From positions 148,569 through 212,568 of the forward strand of contig CAKQYS010000004.1 of NCBI GenBank assembly GCA_934293375.1: a DNA stretch of 64,000 bases. Direction: 5' to 3'. The DNA comes from an uncultured Lachnospiraceae bacterium (GTDB lineage Bacteria > Bacillota > Clostridia > Lachnospirales > Lachnospiraceae). A program made the translations under genes and the position numbers. Each line of letters opens with the position of its first letter. Within the stretch, counting starts at the first letter, position 1. The notes beneath the pieces were generated by a model. It saw only the letters and a list, made by a program, of their open reading frames with translations, was not told the DNA's origin and searched no databases. Of this stretch, positions 54,708 to 62,324 are shown one piece after another.

Positions 54708-54840
54708 AATTTCTGCTTCTTTCTTCGCTTTTCACATTGGATTTCCTGCAAACCGCAAATACATTCCATGTCTTCTGCACTGCATCGTACCATGTACGAT
54801 CTGTTTGTGCTATCCGAAGCAGATGAAGCTTTTGCAAAGA

Positions 54841-56184
54841 TTATGTAAAATCCCGCATACCACTGTATTTTCTGAAGATAAAAAAGGACGCTGCCGCAGT
54901 CACCGCCTCGGTAATGCCAAATGCATACCACACACCTACTGCATTGCCGGTAAGTCTGCTCAACAGATATGCCATCGGAATCATCACCACCACATAACGC
55001 ATCAAGGATATGATAAATGATGGCACACCACGCCCTAAGCCTTCTAAAGTACCGGAATATGTGACCGATACCGATGAGACCACAAATCCGGCACTGATGA
55101 TCCGCAATGCCTGGGCCCCTGCCTGCAGGGTTGTCGCATTACCTGTAAAGAATCCCATCAGCGTCTTAGGCAATCCCATACACAACACCATACCTGCTGC
55201 CATAATTCCCACAATACTTACCATTGCCGTTCTGTAGATTGCCTTTACACGCCGATATTCCCCGGCTCCATAATTGTAGCCGATCAGTGGACGGATCCCC
55301 TGAATCATGCCATTTGCCGGCAGATACAGGAATGTCTGCAGCTTGTAATATACCCCCAGTACAAGTACATAGACCTGCGAAAATTCTGTCAGGATCATAT
55401 TGAGTGCCGTGATCAGCAAGGATGGCAATGCCATATTCAGGGTTGCAGGAATGCCGATCCCGTATAGCTTCCCAAGGATGGCTCGATCCGGATGCCAGCT
55501 CTTGAGTTTGATCTTTACCGCAAGCTTTGTATTCCGATAGAATGCCAGATAGCATAACAGTGTCACCACCTGCCCGATGCCGGTTGCAACCGCCGCACCG
55601 GCAATTCCCATTTTCGGTACAGGACCGATCCCAAAGATCAGCACCGGATCCAGCACGATATTGGTAATACAGCCGGCCATCATGCTGATCATGGAAACCT
55701 TCATATTGCCCACCGCCTGAAAAATCTTCTCAAAGGCAATCCCTACCGTGATCACAACCGAGAAGGAAAACGCAATCCGCGAATATGTCAGTCCATCCCG
55801 GATCACCTGACTATCCGATGTAAAGAACCGCAGAAATGCCGGCATTCCAAACCAGCAGCCGATCAGCAGGAGCAGTCCATGCACCACATTCATGACCATG
55901 CCATCCGTTGCCGCCTGATCTGCCAGCTTCCGGTTTCCTGCCCCCAGATAAAAGGCGATTGCTGCATTGATACCGATCGAGAACCCGACAGCGATCGAAG
56001 TGATCAGGTTCTGCACCGGATATACAAGCGATAGGGCAGTCATCGCATCATCACTGATCTGTGCTACGAAATAGCTGTCCACAATATTGTACAGGGAATT
56101 AACCAGCATGGATAGCATCATGGGAAGTGCCATGGAATATACCAACGGTATGACCGGTCTGTCCTTCATAAATGTCTGATTCAT
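54841..56184 (-). CDS. MATE-family efflux transporter
   Basis: 447 residues with 12 membrane segments. MALPMMLSMLVNSLYNIVDSYFVAQ, SLVYPVQNLITSIAVGFSIG, and NYGAGEYRRVKAIYRTA in the second half are MATE hallmarks. Exports drugs or metabolites using Na+ or H+. GGGAGGAG precedes the ATG. A strong terminator lies 118 bases upstream, so it has its own promoter, which I cannot place firmly. Confidence 0.93.
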   Translation of the reverse strand: MNQTFMKDRPVIPLVYSMALPMMLSMLVNSLYNIVDSYFVAQISDDAMTALSLVYPVQNLITSIAVGFSIGINAAIAFYLGAGNRKLADQAATDGMVMNVVHGLLLLIGCWFGMPAFLRFFTSDSQVIRDGLTYSRIAFSFSVVITVGIAFEKIFQAVGNMKVSMISMMAGCITNIVLDPVLIFGIGPVPKMGIAGAAVATGIGQVVTLLCYLAFYRNTKLAVKIKLKSWHPDRAILGKLYGIGIPATLNMALPSLLITALNMILTEFSQVYVLVLGVYYKLQTFLYLPANGMIQGIRPLIGYNYGAGEYRRVKAIYRTAMVSIVGIMAAGMVLCMGLPKTLMGFFTGNATTLQAGAQALRIISAGFVVSSVSVTYSGTLEGLGRGVPSFIISLMRYVVVMIPMAYLLSRLTGNAVGVWYAFGITEAVTAAASFFIFRKYSGMRDFT

Positions 56185-56301
56185 TTTACTTCTCCTCCCT
56201 TATCTGTCTCTTTATCCATATTTCCGAAATGTGCAAATGCCATCCGGCCCTGTGCATACTGTATGTAACCACACAGGATCCGGTCATGGATTCCGCGACA
56301 T

Positions 56302-56339
56302 AAAAAAGCCACATAACGACCGGTTGATCGTTATGTGGC
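56302..56339 (-). terminator. Terminator after the Gfo/Idh/MocA oxidoreductase
   Basis: GCCACATAACG and CGTTATGTGGC, perfect 11-bp stem, followed by TTTTTTA on the minus strand, 53 bases after the stop at 56393. Confidence 0.88.
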
Positions 56340-56392
56340 GAAAAATAGACCTTGTCCAGAAAAATCCACATGCATTTTAGGATGTCATTCTA

Positions 56393-57373
56393 TCACATTT
56401 CCTCCGGATACACAAGCCCCCAATCCGCCCGGAGTCTGGTCATGATATCCATCACATCTTCAGAATATGCAAGCTGCATCAACGCCGCATCCTGCGTCTT
56501 CACCGCCTGCTCCATGTCCTGCATCTCATAATACAAGGCATTTGCCGTCTCACCGCTCGCAATCTTTCTGACCTCTCCCGTCTCGGCGCTGACGATCACA
56601 GCCTGATCTGCACGCGGATATTCCATAATCTCTATATACCCCTGTTCACAGCTGATCATCGCACGCTTTGGCTGCTTGGAGTGCAGGGAAAGGGCAACGG
56701 TCGCCATCTGGCCATCCGGATTCTTCAGCAGAATCGTCGCCTGCTCATCCACGCCTGTCGGTGCCGGCTTCCACTGGCTGACGATCTCATCCGGCTTCTG
56801 CGACATAAAGCTACGCACGATCGACAAGGCATAAACCCCGATATCCAACATCGCACCGCCTGCCAGATTTCGGTTAAAGAACCGGTTCTCCATGTTGTAT
56901 TCCTTGTAGCTGCCAAAGTTCATGGTAATCATCTGCACGCGTCCGAGCTGTCCGCTTCTGACAATACTCCAAAGTTCCTTATAAAGCGGCATATGCCAGA
57001 TCGTCATTGCCTCTGCCAGCACCAGCTTCTTTTGTGCTGCCAGTTCTATCATCTCATGGAGTTCTGTGCTATTCAGTGTAATCGACTTCTCCACCAACAA
57101 ATGCTTGCCATGCGAAAGTGCCTGCTTCATAAACGGATAATGGGTATTGTGCGGACTCGTGATATAGATAATGTCCACATTTTCATCCTCAAACATATCC
57201 TCAATATGGTCATATACCTTTTCCACCCCATACTGTTTTGCAAACTGTACAGCCTTTTCATGTGTACGATTCCCGACAGCATACAGCTTCTTGTTCATTT
57301 TCTGTAATGCCTGTGCCATCTCATTGGCAATCACACCTGTACCTAATACTGCCCAATTCAAATTCTCTCTCAT
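56393..57373 (-). CDS. Gfo/Idh/MocA-family oxidoreductase
   Basis: 326 residues. NAD(P)-binding AVLGTGVIANEMAQALQK, then DIIYITSPHNTHYPFMKQAL, GKHLLVEKSITLN with the conserved EK, and AGGAMLDIGVYALS. Acts on a sugar, inositol or dihydrodiol; substrate unknown. AGGAGG precedes the ATG. Directly follows the LCMT-type methyltransferase by nine bases, so the two are probably cotranscribed. Confidence 0.92.
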   Translation of the reverse strand: MRENLNWAVLGTGVIANEMAQALQKMNKKLYAVGNRTHEKAVQFAKQYGVEKVYDHIEDMFEDENVDIIYITSPHNTHYPFMKQALSHGKHLLVEKSITLNSTELHEMIELAAQKKLVLAEAMTIWHMPLYKELWSIVRSGQLGRVQMITMNFGSYKEYNMENRFFNRNLAGGAMLDIGVYALSIVRSFMSQKPDEIVSQWKPAPTGVDEQATILLKNPDGQMATVALSLHSKQPKRAMISCEQGYIEIMEYPRADQAVIVSAETGEVRKIASGETANALYYEMQDMEQAVKTQDAALMQLAYSEDVMDIMTRLRADWGLVYPEEM

Positions 57374-57382
57374 CAGAACCTC

Positions 57383-58186
57383 CTATTTTTCAAATACCAG
57401 AATCTTTTGTGAGAGCTTCTTCATAACAGGCAACCATATCACCAGCTTATATGCCGGATTCAGTGTCAACATCCCCCGGAGAATATTATCATTTTTTACT
57501 TTGTGAAATCCATCGGCAATATCGCCTAATTCTTCAAAGCTGTTGGCTCCCCATGTAAACACAGCACCTGTAGACTGGATCGACTTCTCGACCTTTTCCT
57601 GATTCACGAACTTCGGACACAGACATTCCATCAACACATAGGCATTCTCAAAATTGTCCCGAATGATCCTAAGCATCTGTCCCACCTGTTCCCTCGTCAG
57701 ATACATGGTCAGTCCTTCAATAATGAATAACATTTTCCCGCGTTTCGTCACCTGTGAAGCCCATGCCGGATCAAAGCAGGAACAGCCGATCGTGGACACC
57801 CGTCCCGATTCACCATATACAGAATCACGCACCGCTATCGTCTCCGGCAGATCCAAATTATACCATGCGATCCGTCCATTGTCCATCCGATAAAAACGGG
57901 TATCGAGACCACACGCAATATTGACAACCGTACAATCCGGATTTCGTTTGATAAAATCTGACACCAGCTCGTCTAAGACCGCAGTTCTGGCAATCACACC
58001 GCCACTCATCGTAGCGTCCTTCCCTGCCCGTGAAAAATCATAATCCAACTTCTCCACAATCTCTTCTGCCTTGGCATCCTTGAATTTATGTTTTGGGTTG
58101 CGGCTATACATAGCGCGTGCATAAAAGCTCTGCAGCATGGTTTCTGCAGCTCCGTTTAATACCGGTACAATTTTCTTCTCACTCAT
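57383..58186 (-). CDS. LCMT/TcmP-family SAM-dependent methyltransferase
   Basis: 267 residues. CTVVNIACGLDTRFYRMDN is the modified SAM motif (with Gly-Leu-Asp-Thr-Arg) of the leucine-carboxyl-methyltransferase/PPM family; WYNLDLPETIAVRDSVY and MLFIIEGLTMYLTREQVGQML follow. In bacteria such proteins methylate small polyketides or unknown acids. ATG 58186 has AAAGGAG nine bases upstream; an ATG two codons earlier is too close. A perfect palindrome at 58209-58234 sits just before the RBS. Confidence 0.88.
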   Translation of the reverse strand: MSEKKIVPVLNGAAETMLQSFYARAMYSRNPKHKFKDAKAEEIVEKLDYDFSRAGKDATMSGGVIARTAVLDELVSDFIKRNPDCTVVNIACGLDTRFYRMDNGRIAWYNLDLPETIAVRDSVYGESGRVSTIGCSCFDPAWASQVTKRGKMLFIIEGLTMYLTREQVGQMLRIIRDNFENAYVLMECLCPKFVNQEKVEKSIQSTGAVFTWGANSFEELGDIADGFHKVKNDNILRGMLTLNPAYKLVIWLPVMKKLSQKILVFEK

Positions 58187-58208
58187 TTTCATACGCTCCT
58201 TTTCATTC

Positions 58209-58234
58209 CATAACAAATGTGATGTTTTGTTATG
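58209..58234. promoter_or_regulatory. Perfect palindrome before the LCMT-type gene
   Basis: CATAACAAA and TTTGTTATG, 9-bp arms with an 8-base spacer, between the terminator of the 67-residue gene and the RBS of the methyltransferase gene. No U tract follows on the minus strand, so an operator is more likely than a terminator. It shares the half-site CATAAC with the palindrome at 58462-58477. Confidence 0.55.
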
Positions 58235-58238
58235 TTTA

Positions 58239-58279
58239 TTAAAAAAGCACCTCCATGATATCGCTTCACAGATGTGCTT
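58239..58279 (-). terminator. Terminator overlapping the end of the 67-residue gene
   Basis: Minus strand AAGCACATC...GGAGGTGCTT (one mismatch) then TTTTTTA. The left arm encodes the last residues of the small protein. Confidence 0.6.
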
Positions 58280-58469
58280 CCTTCTTCAAATTCTCTATTA
58301 AACTTGCTGTTCCGCTCTCGGCGAAAATTCCTGTCTTCTCGATCAGATACATGGCATACTCCATATCATAATCCCCTCTGATCATATCAATGCAGCCCCA
58401 CACCTGTCTGTCATTGTCCAGACTCTGTTCTGGGTGTGCAAGCTGCAAGCCGTCTGCTTTCCATAACAC
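58266..58469 (-). CDS. 67-residue protein of unknown function
   Basis: Frame with GTG start, no SD; ends DNDRQVWGCIDMIRGDYD, then MEYAMYLIEKTGIFAESGTA and a Lys/Glu-rich helix. Codon use looks genuine. A TTGACA-17-TAACAT promoter places the transcript start at or within two bases of the GTG, so it may be read without a leader. It may equally be the remnant C-terminus of a larger regulator. I do not recognise it. It lies between the CoA-transferase and methyltransferase genes and is flanked by two CATAAC palindromes. Confidence 0.45.
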   Translation of the reverse strand: MLWKADGLQLAHPEQSLDNDRQVWGCIDMIRGDYDMEYAMYLIEKTGIFAESGTASLIENLKKEAHL

Positions 58470-58503
58470 TGGTTATGTTAGTCTATTCTAACTTATTTGT
58501 CAA
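58462..58503 (-). promoter_or_regulatory. Promoter with overlapping palindromes before the 67-residue gene
   Basis: Minus strand TTGACA (58498-58503), 17-bp spacer, TAACAT (58475-58480). The spacer holds GTTAG-AATAGA-CTAAC, and CATAAC-CAGT-GTTATG (58462-58477) overlaps the -10 and start. A repressor binding either would block transcription. Confidence 0.65.
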
Positions 58504-58524
58504 TAGGCAATCCACATATATTCT

Positions 58525-60051
58525 CTATTGTAAATGAGAATCATATTCAACACGAAATGGCAGCTGGCTCAAAATATCCCGTTCTATATCAATCCCCGGA
58601 AAAACTTCAATGAGCTTTAAACCCTTATCTCCAAGCTCGAACACGCACCGCTCTGTCACATAAAGTACGCGCTGTCTGTTCTCCCTCGCTCTTTTTGCAG
58701 AGAAACTGATACTCTTCACACGATGCACAAACTTCGGAATACTACCTTCATTCCGGATCAGGACACTTCCGTTTCTGTCTTCTACATTAAGGCCCTTTGT
58801 ATTAAATGTAAAACAGAATACCACAGTCGGTGTTTTCGCTGTAATATTGGCAAATCCACCAACACCGGCAAATGCACCCGGTCCCTTGTGTGCATTCACA
58901 TTTCCGAACTGGTCTACCTCAATCGCTCCCATAAAGCAGATATCTAAGCCACCATTATTATACAGATCAAACTGATTCGCCATATCATAAATGGAATCCG
59001 CCCCGATCACAGCCCCAAAGATCTTGCCGGAAGCAGGAAATCCGCCAACGCCACCTGACTCAACCGTCAATGTGATCTTATCGAGCATACCATTTTCCCT
59101 GGCGTATTTGGAAACAGTCTCCGGAATGCCTACACCAATATTCACAATATCGTCCGGATGCAGTTCCATCGCTGCCCGTCTGCCGATGATCTCTGCAGAT
59201 GTATTGACTACACTCTTTGTCAGCGTGCGTTTCTCAAGCATCTCTGCCCAATCCTGCCACTGCGAATATGGGATCTCAAAATTACCTGTCAGCGACTCAT
59301 ATGCTGCATGCCTTGGCTCCGGCTTGATCTCCACGATCGCATCGACCAGACAGCCCGGAATGATCGTACTGTGTGGTCTGGATGTTTTCGGTACAATCCT
59401 GTCAACCTGCACGATCACTCTGCCATGATTGGCCTTGACTGCCTGACAGATGGACAGTGCATCGCCCGCCGTATACATATCGTCAAAGGAAATATTGCCT
59501 TTGCGGTCTGCGGCTGTACCTTTGATCATTGCCACATTGATTTTCGGCAGCTTGTAGTATAAAAATTCCTCTCCATCCAGCACTACATATTTTACAAGGG
59601 AATCGTCCTTGGAAATGTGATTGATACCCGGTCCATCCAGTCTTGGATCGACAAAGATATCAAGTCCCACCTTCGATAGTGCACCCGGAATACCGCCTGC
59701 CTGTGCCCGTATCGCATGTGAGATACATCCGAGTGGAAGATTATACGCCTCGAACCGATCTTCTAAAACCAATTTCTTCGTGCTGTACATAGCACCAAAA
59801 TGTCCACATATGATCTTATCGACCGCACCATCCCGAATATATCCCTCTGCTGCCTTATCGTCTGACCACGCACCAAACCCAGCACTGGAAATAGTCGTCA
59901 GATGCTTTGGTGATCCTGTATTCTGATATCTTCTATATAATGCCTCATGTAACTCTACCGGATTGTCAATTCCCAGAAATGAATTGAATGCCAACACATC
60001 TCCATCATTGATCAATTCCATAGCTTCCTCTGCTGTCATAACTCTAAACAT
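58525..60051 (-). CDS. Acetate/propionate-type CoA transferase (class I, fused subunits)
   Basis: 508 residues, joining alpha and beta halves. Catalytic glutamate in TLTVESGGVGGFPASG; N-terminal AMELINDGDVLAFNSFLG and GHFGAMYSTKKLVLEDR; second half PDDIVNIGVGIPETVS and GAIEVDQFGNVNAHKGPGAF. This is the propionate/butyrate CoA-transferase layout; moves CoA between acyl-CoA and acetate, fitting a fermenting anaerobe. Start uncertain between ATG 60051 (MFRVMTAEEAM) and a GTG five codons earlier that overlaps the AAAGG site. Confidence 0.92.
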   Translation of the reverse strand: MFRVMTAEEAMELINDGDVLAFNSFLGIDNPVELHEALYRRYQNTGSPKHLTTISSAGFGAWSDDKAAEGYIRDGAVDKIICGHFGAMYSTKKLVLEDRFEAYNLPLGCISHAIRAQAGGIPGALSKVGLDIFVDPRLDGPGINHISKDDSLVKYVVLDGEEFLYYKLPKINVAMIKGTAADRKGNISFDDMYTAGDALSICQAVKANHGRVIVQVDRIVPKTSRPHSTIIPGCLVDAIVEIKPEPRHAAYESLTGNFEIPYSQWQDWAEMLEKRTLTKSVVNTSAEIIGRRAAMELHPDDIVNIGVGIPETVSKYARENGMLDKITLTVESGGVGGFPASGKIFGAVIGADSIYDMANQFDLYNNGGLDICFMGAIEVDQFGNVNAHKGPGAFAGVGGFANITAKTPTVVFCFTFNTKGLNVEDRNGSVLIRNEGSIPKFVHRVKSISFSAKRARENRQRVLYVTERCVFELGDKGLKLIEVFPGIDIERDILSQLPFRVEYDSHLQ

Positions 60052-60093
60052 TTTCTTTATGTACACCTTTCCTATTCATAACCTGTCCAACTG

Positions 60094-61365
60094 TCAGGCA
60101 AAGATCGTATTCATTTTATATAACTCTTCTGTAGCAATTCTTGTCTTGGCTACCACATCCCGTGACTGATCCTTTGGGAAACAATAATACAGACATTGCA
60201 TGTCTCCAATACAGATCATATCGCCGATCTCATACCAGTAATAATCCGCATACAGACTATAGGATGTCTTTGGTGTCTGTCCATACTGCAGTCTGCCATC
60301 GCACCCCTCCAGATAGAAGCCCCGATCGTCATGATGCAAATGCCCGTCTCCCACCTTATAAATACATTTCAAATCCTTCAGCATGTAAATCTCAACATCC
60401 ACATCCAGTGCATAGGATCCATCGTGTAGCTGCTTTCTTACCTCTTCCCGCTGCCATCGATACCAGTCCGGAATATGGGTAAATGTATGTCTTCCAAAAA
60501 GATTTTTCAGAAATCCTGTCTCGGTCAGCTCATGCTGATCCCCGCATGCCTTACAAATAATCCGTGTGCCCACACCCTGCATATGTCCTTCCTTCTTACA
60601 GGTGGCACATTGATACAGGACACGATTCAGATGATCGGCACGAAATGCCTCTCTAACCGGAATCTGTTGCTCCTGCTGCTCCTTAAAATTATCAAATGCA
60701 AAACACCGGTTTAGTTTTTCCTGAATGTCTTTCGCAGAGAGCTTCCCAATCTCTTCTGTCGAAAGCAGGTATGTCACATCCGCAGATACCTGCACATCCC
60801 GTAACTGCAGATTATTATATAATGGATCCCTGAGAAATGCCCCATGGGTTCTGATCACAACCACCGGCACCTTTAACAGCCTGACGCATTTTCCCAGAGA
60901 ATTCGGGATCGGGGTCGCCGTTCCGTCAAAGCTGTAGCTGGCCTCCGGATACATCAAGACAGAGGTCTTCAATTCCCGCAGTGCATATACCATGTCCTTT
61001 ACCATCTGCACATCCGTCACAAATTTATTTGTGGGAATGCATCCAACCTGGCGCATCAGTCCTTCCTTGCCAACCATACCATCGGAAGTGCAGATAATAT
61101 TCAATGGATGGTCCTGCATCACTGTTTCTGCGATCTTCAGGTCAATGAAGCTCGAATGATTCATCAACACCAGACACGGCTCCCCCTTGGCAAGCCGCTC
61201 CATCCCATGCCTTTCACAATGAAAACCTACCTGTCTGAGTTCTCCCTTCGATAATGTCAGGATCAACTGCCGCAGCAATGGATTCGGCCGCACAGGCTTA
61301 TGGTGCTTTCTCTCCGGCAGACGCATCACCTGCTCATAACTCATTTCTTTTACTTTTATCTTCAT
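60094..61365 (-). CDS. Lysophospholipid acyltransferase-like protein with zinc-ribbon insert
   Basis: 423 residues. PlsC motifs: VLMNHSSFIDLKIAE (HX4D), and MYPEASYSFDGTAT as the EGT-like motif with Glu then Gly. From about residue 250 to 285 is a zinc ribbon (CATCKKEG, then IICKACGDQHELT); the last 120 residues form a beta-rich domain (HLHHDDRGFYLEGCDGR; WYEIGDMICIG). A 1-acylglycerophosphate acyltransferase or relative; the extra domains are unusual for PlsC. GAGGTAGGGG precedes the ATG. Confidence 0.82.
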   Translation of the reverse strand: MKIKVKEMSYEQVMRLPERKHHKPVRPNPLLRQLILTLSKGELRQVGFHCERHGMERLAKGEPCLVLMNHSSFIDLKIAETVMQDHPLNIICTSDGMVGKEGLMRQVGCIPTNKFVTDVQMVKDMVYALRELKTSVLMYPEASYSFDGTATPIPNSLGKCVRLLKVPVVVIRTHGAFLRDPLYNNLQLRDVQVSADVTYLLSTEEIGKLSAKDIQEKLNRCFAFDNFKEQQEQQIPVREAFRADHLNRVLYQCATCKKEGHMQGVGTRIICKACGDQHELTETGFLKNLFGRHTFTHIPDWYRWQREEVRKQLHDGSYALDVDVEIYMLKDLKCIYKVGDGHLHHDDRGFYLEGCDGRLQYGQTPKTSYSLYADYYWYEIGDMICIGDMQCLYYCFPKDQSRDVVAKTRIATEELYKMNTIFA

Positions 61366-61422
61366 ACCCCTACCTCAATCTCATTGCATACATGCTGCAC
61401 ATGGAAATACACCTTGCAAAAT

Positions 61423-61650
61423 CTACAGCCCGGCATTTAACTGATTCAGCATGTCCATCGTATCATATCGTTCCCCACAAGCCATGCATACCCAGTCACA
61501 GTTGCTTTTCTTCGCCTTCTTGTGCAAATAATCGAGCTGTCCCTTGCACAACGGACACGGCTGTGGTTCCTCATTCCACAGGCTCTTTAAGAATTTCAGA
61601 GCATCGTCTCTGTTGGTGAAATGATATTTTGAAAGTATTGTGTTTGGCAT
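61423..61650 (-). CDS. Small zinc-ribbon protein, IS1595-transposase-like N-domain
   Basis: 75 residues. Two CxxC pairs (CPLCKGQLDY, VCMACGERYDT) make a zinc ribbon, preceded by ALKFLKSLWNEEPQP. This order resembles the zinc-ribbon at the N-terminus of IS1595 transposases, but the catalytic part is absent and no inverted repeats are seen. ATG 61650 follows AGGAG by five bases. Probably a free-standing small protein; a captured transposon fragment is the alternative. Confidence 0.65.
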   Translation of the reverse strand: MPNTILSKYHFTNRDDALKFLKSLWNEEPQPCPLCKGQLDYLHKKAKKSNCDWVCMACGERYDTMDMLNQLNAGL

Positions 61651-61678
61651 ATGTACTCCTGTCCATCTTGATATCCGT

Positions 61679-61729
61679 TTACAGCATAAGAATGGGATTT
61701 GTCTTCTTTCCAAATTCATGAACCGTCAT
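61679..61729 (-). pseudogene. 16-codon remnant resembling an alpha/beta-hydrolase start
   Basis: A perfect GGAGG stands six bases before ATG 61729, but only MTVHEFGKKTNPILML is encoded before TAA. This matches the usual opening of alpha/beta-hydrolases (...HEFG...ILLIHG) and so looks like a beheaded gene joined to the zinc-ribbon gene. A translated leader peptide is the alternative. Confidence 0.5.
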
Positions 61730-61881
61730 TTGTTTCCTCCAATTTGGAAGCAAATATTTTCTAATATAGAATCACAATCTATTTTGATTATATAATACCC
61801 TGTATATTTCTGCAACTTCCCCTTAAACCGCGTTCAGGAGCCAGATGGCCTCATAAAAGCTAAAATTCGTATATTGGATTT

Positions 61882-61918
61882 AAAAAGGCTCAACCCCTTG
61901 TAAACAAAAGGTTGAGCC
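61882..61918 (-). terminator. Terminator belonging to the tuf 3' end
   Basis: GGCTCAACC and GGTTGAGCC arms with an imperfect inner stem, then TTTTT on the minus strand, 33 bases after the tuf-derived stop codon. Confidence 0.85.
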
Positions 61919-61951
61919 AATGAAGTCAATTGATACTCTTAAAGTATTTAA

Positions 61952-62065
61952 TTACCCGATGATTGTAGCAACACGGCCTGAACCTACAGTTCTACCACCT
62001 TCACGGTCTGATTTGGCTGTGTTTAGAAACTTATTTGTTACGGTTTTTGCCGTTTTGTGACTCAT
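61952..62065 (-). pseudogene. EF-Tu (tuf) 3' fragment joined in frame to 20 foreign codons
   Basis: The last 17 residues, REGGRTVGSGRVATIIG, are the EF-Tu C-terminus and are followed by a tuf-like terminator. Upstream, where EF-Tu should read ...FAI, the sequence instead reads MSHKTAKTVTNKFLNTAKSD, beginning at ATG 62065 with an in-frame stop just before it and no clear ribosome-binding site. The break in identity is at about 62005. So the tuf gene body is missing and unrelated DNA begins here, as would arise from insertion of an element into the tuf 3' end (one attachment junction) or from a rearrangement. Confidence 0.75.
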
Positions 62066-62324
62066 TTTATGGGTATTTTACCTATTATTTATTCTTTTTC
62101 CGGGGGAATTGTTGCAGATTCGTATCACGGATTCGGGGAAACACCTTGTGTATCACGCCCCTTGTGTCTGCGTCTGAACAACACCTTTTTCGTCCACCAT
62201 GGAGATATTGTAGCATGGACGACCTGGAATGTAAATTGATTCTTTGTGAAATTCGTTCGGCCTTCGTTGATTAGTGGCAGGGTGGCGAACGGAAAATGCA
62301 AATTATATTACTAACATATTCTCC
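62066..62324. other. Non-coding junction DNA between the tuf fragment and the membrane-protein gene
   Basis: About 260 bases with no supported gene. The word GTATCACG occurs twice, at 62122-62129 and 62150-62157. Composition shifts to the AT-rich style of the gene beyond. I see no integrase, inverted-repeat end or tRNA here. Confidence 0.5.

Noticed and set aside
56186..56371. 61-residue frame upstream of the MATE gene
   Set aside because: It runs through a strong terminator and has no convincing RBS or motif.
61423..61729. Insertion sequence suggested by the IS1595-like zinc ribbon
   Set aside because: No catalytic transposase domain, terminal inverted repeats or target duplications were seen.
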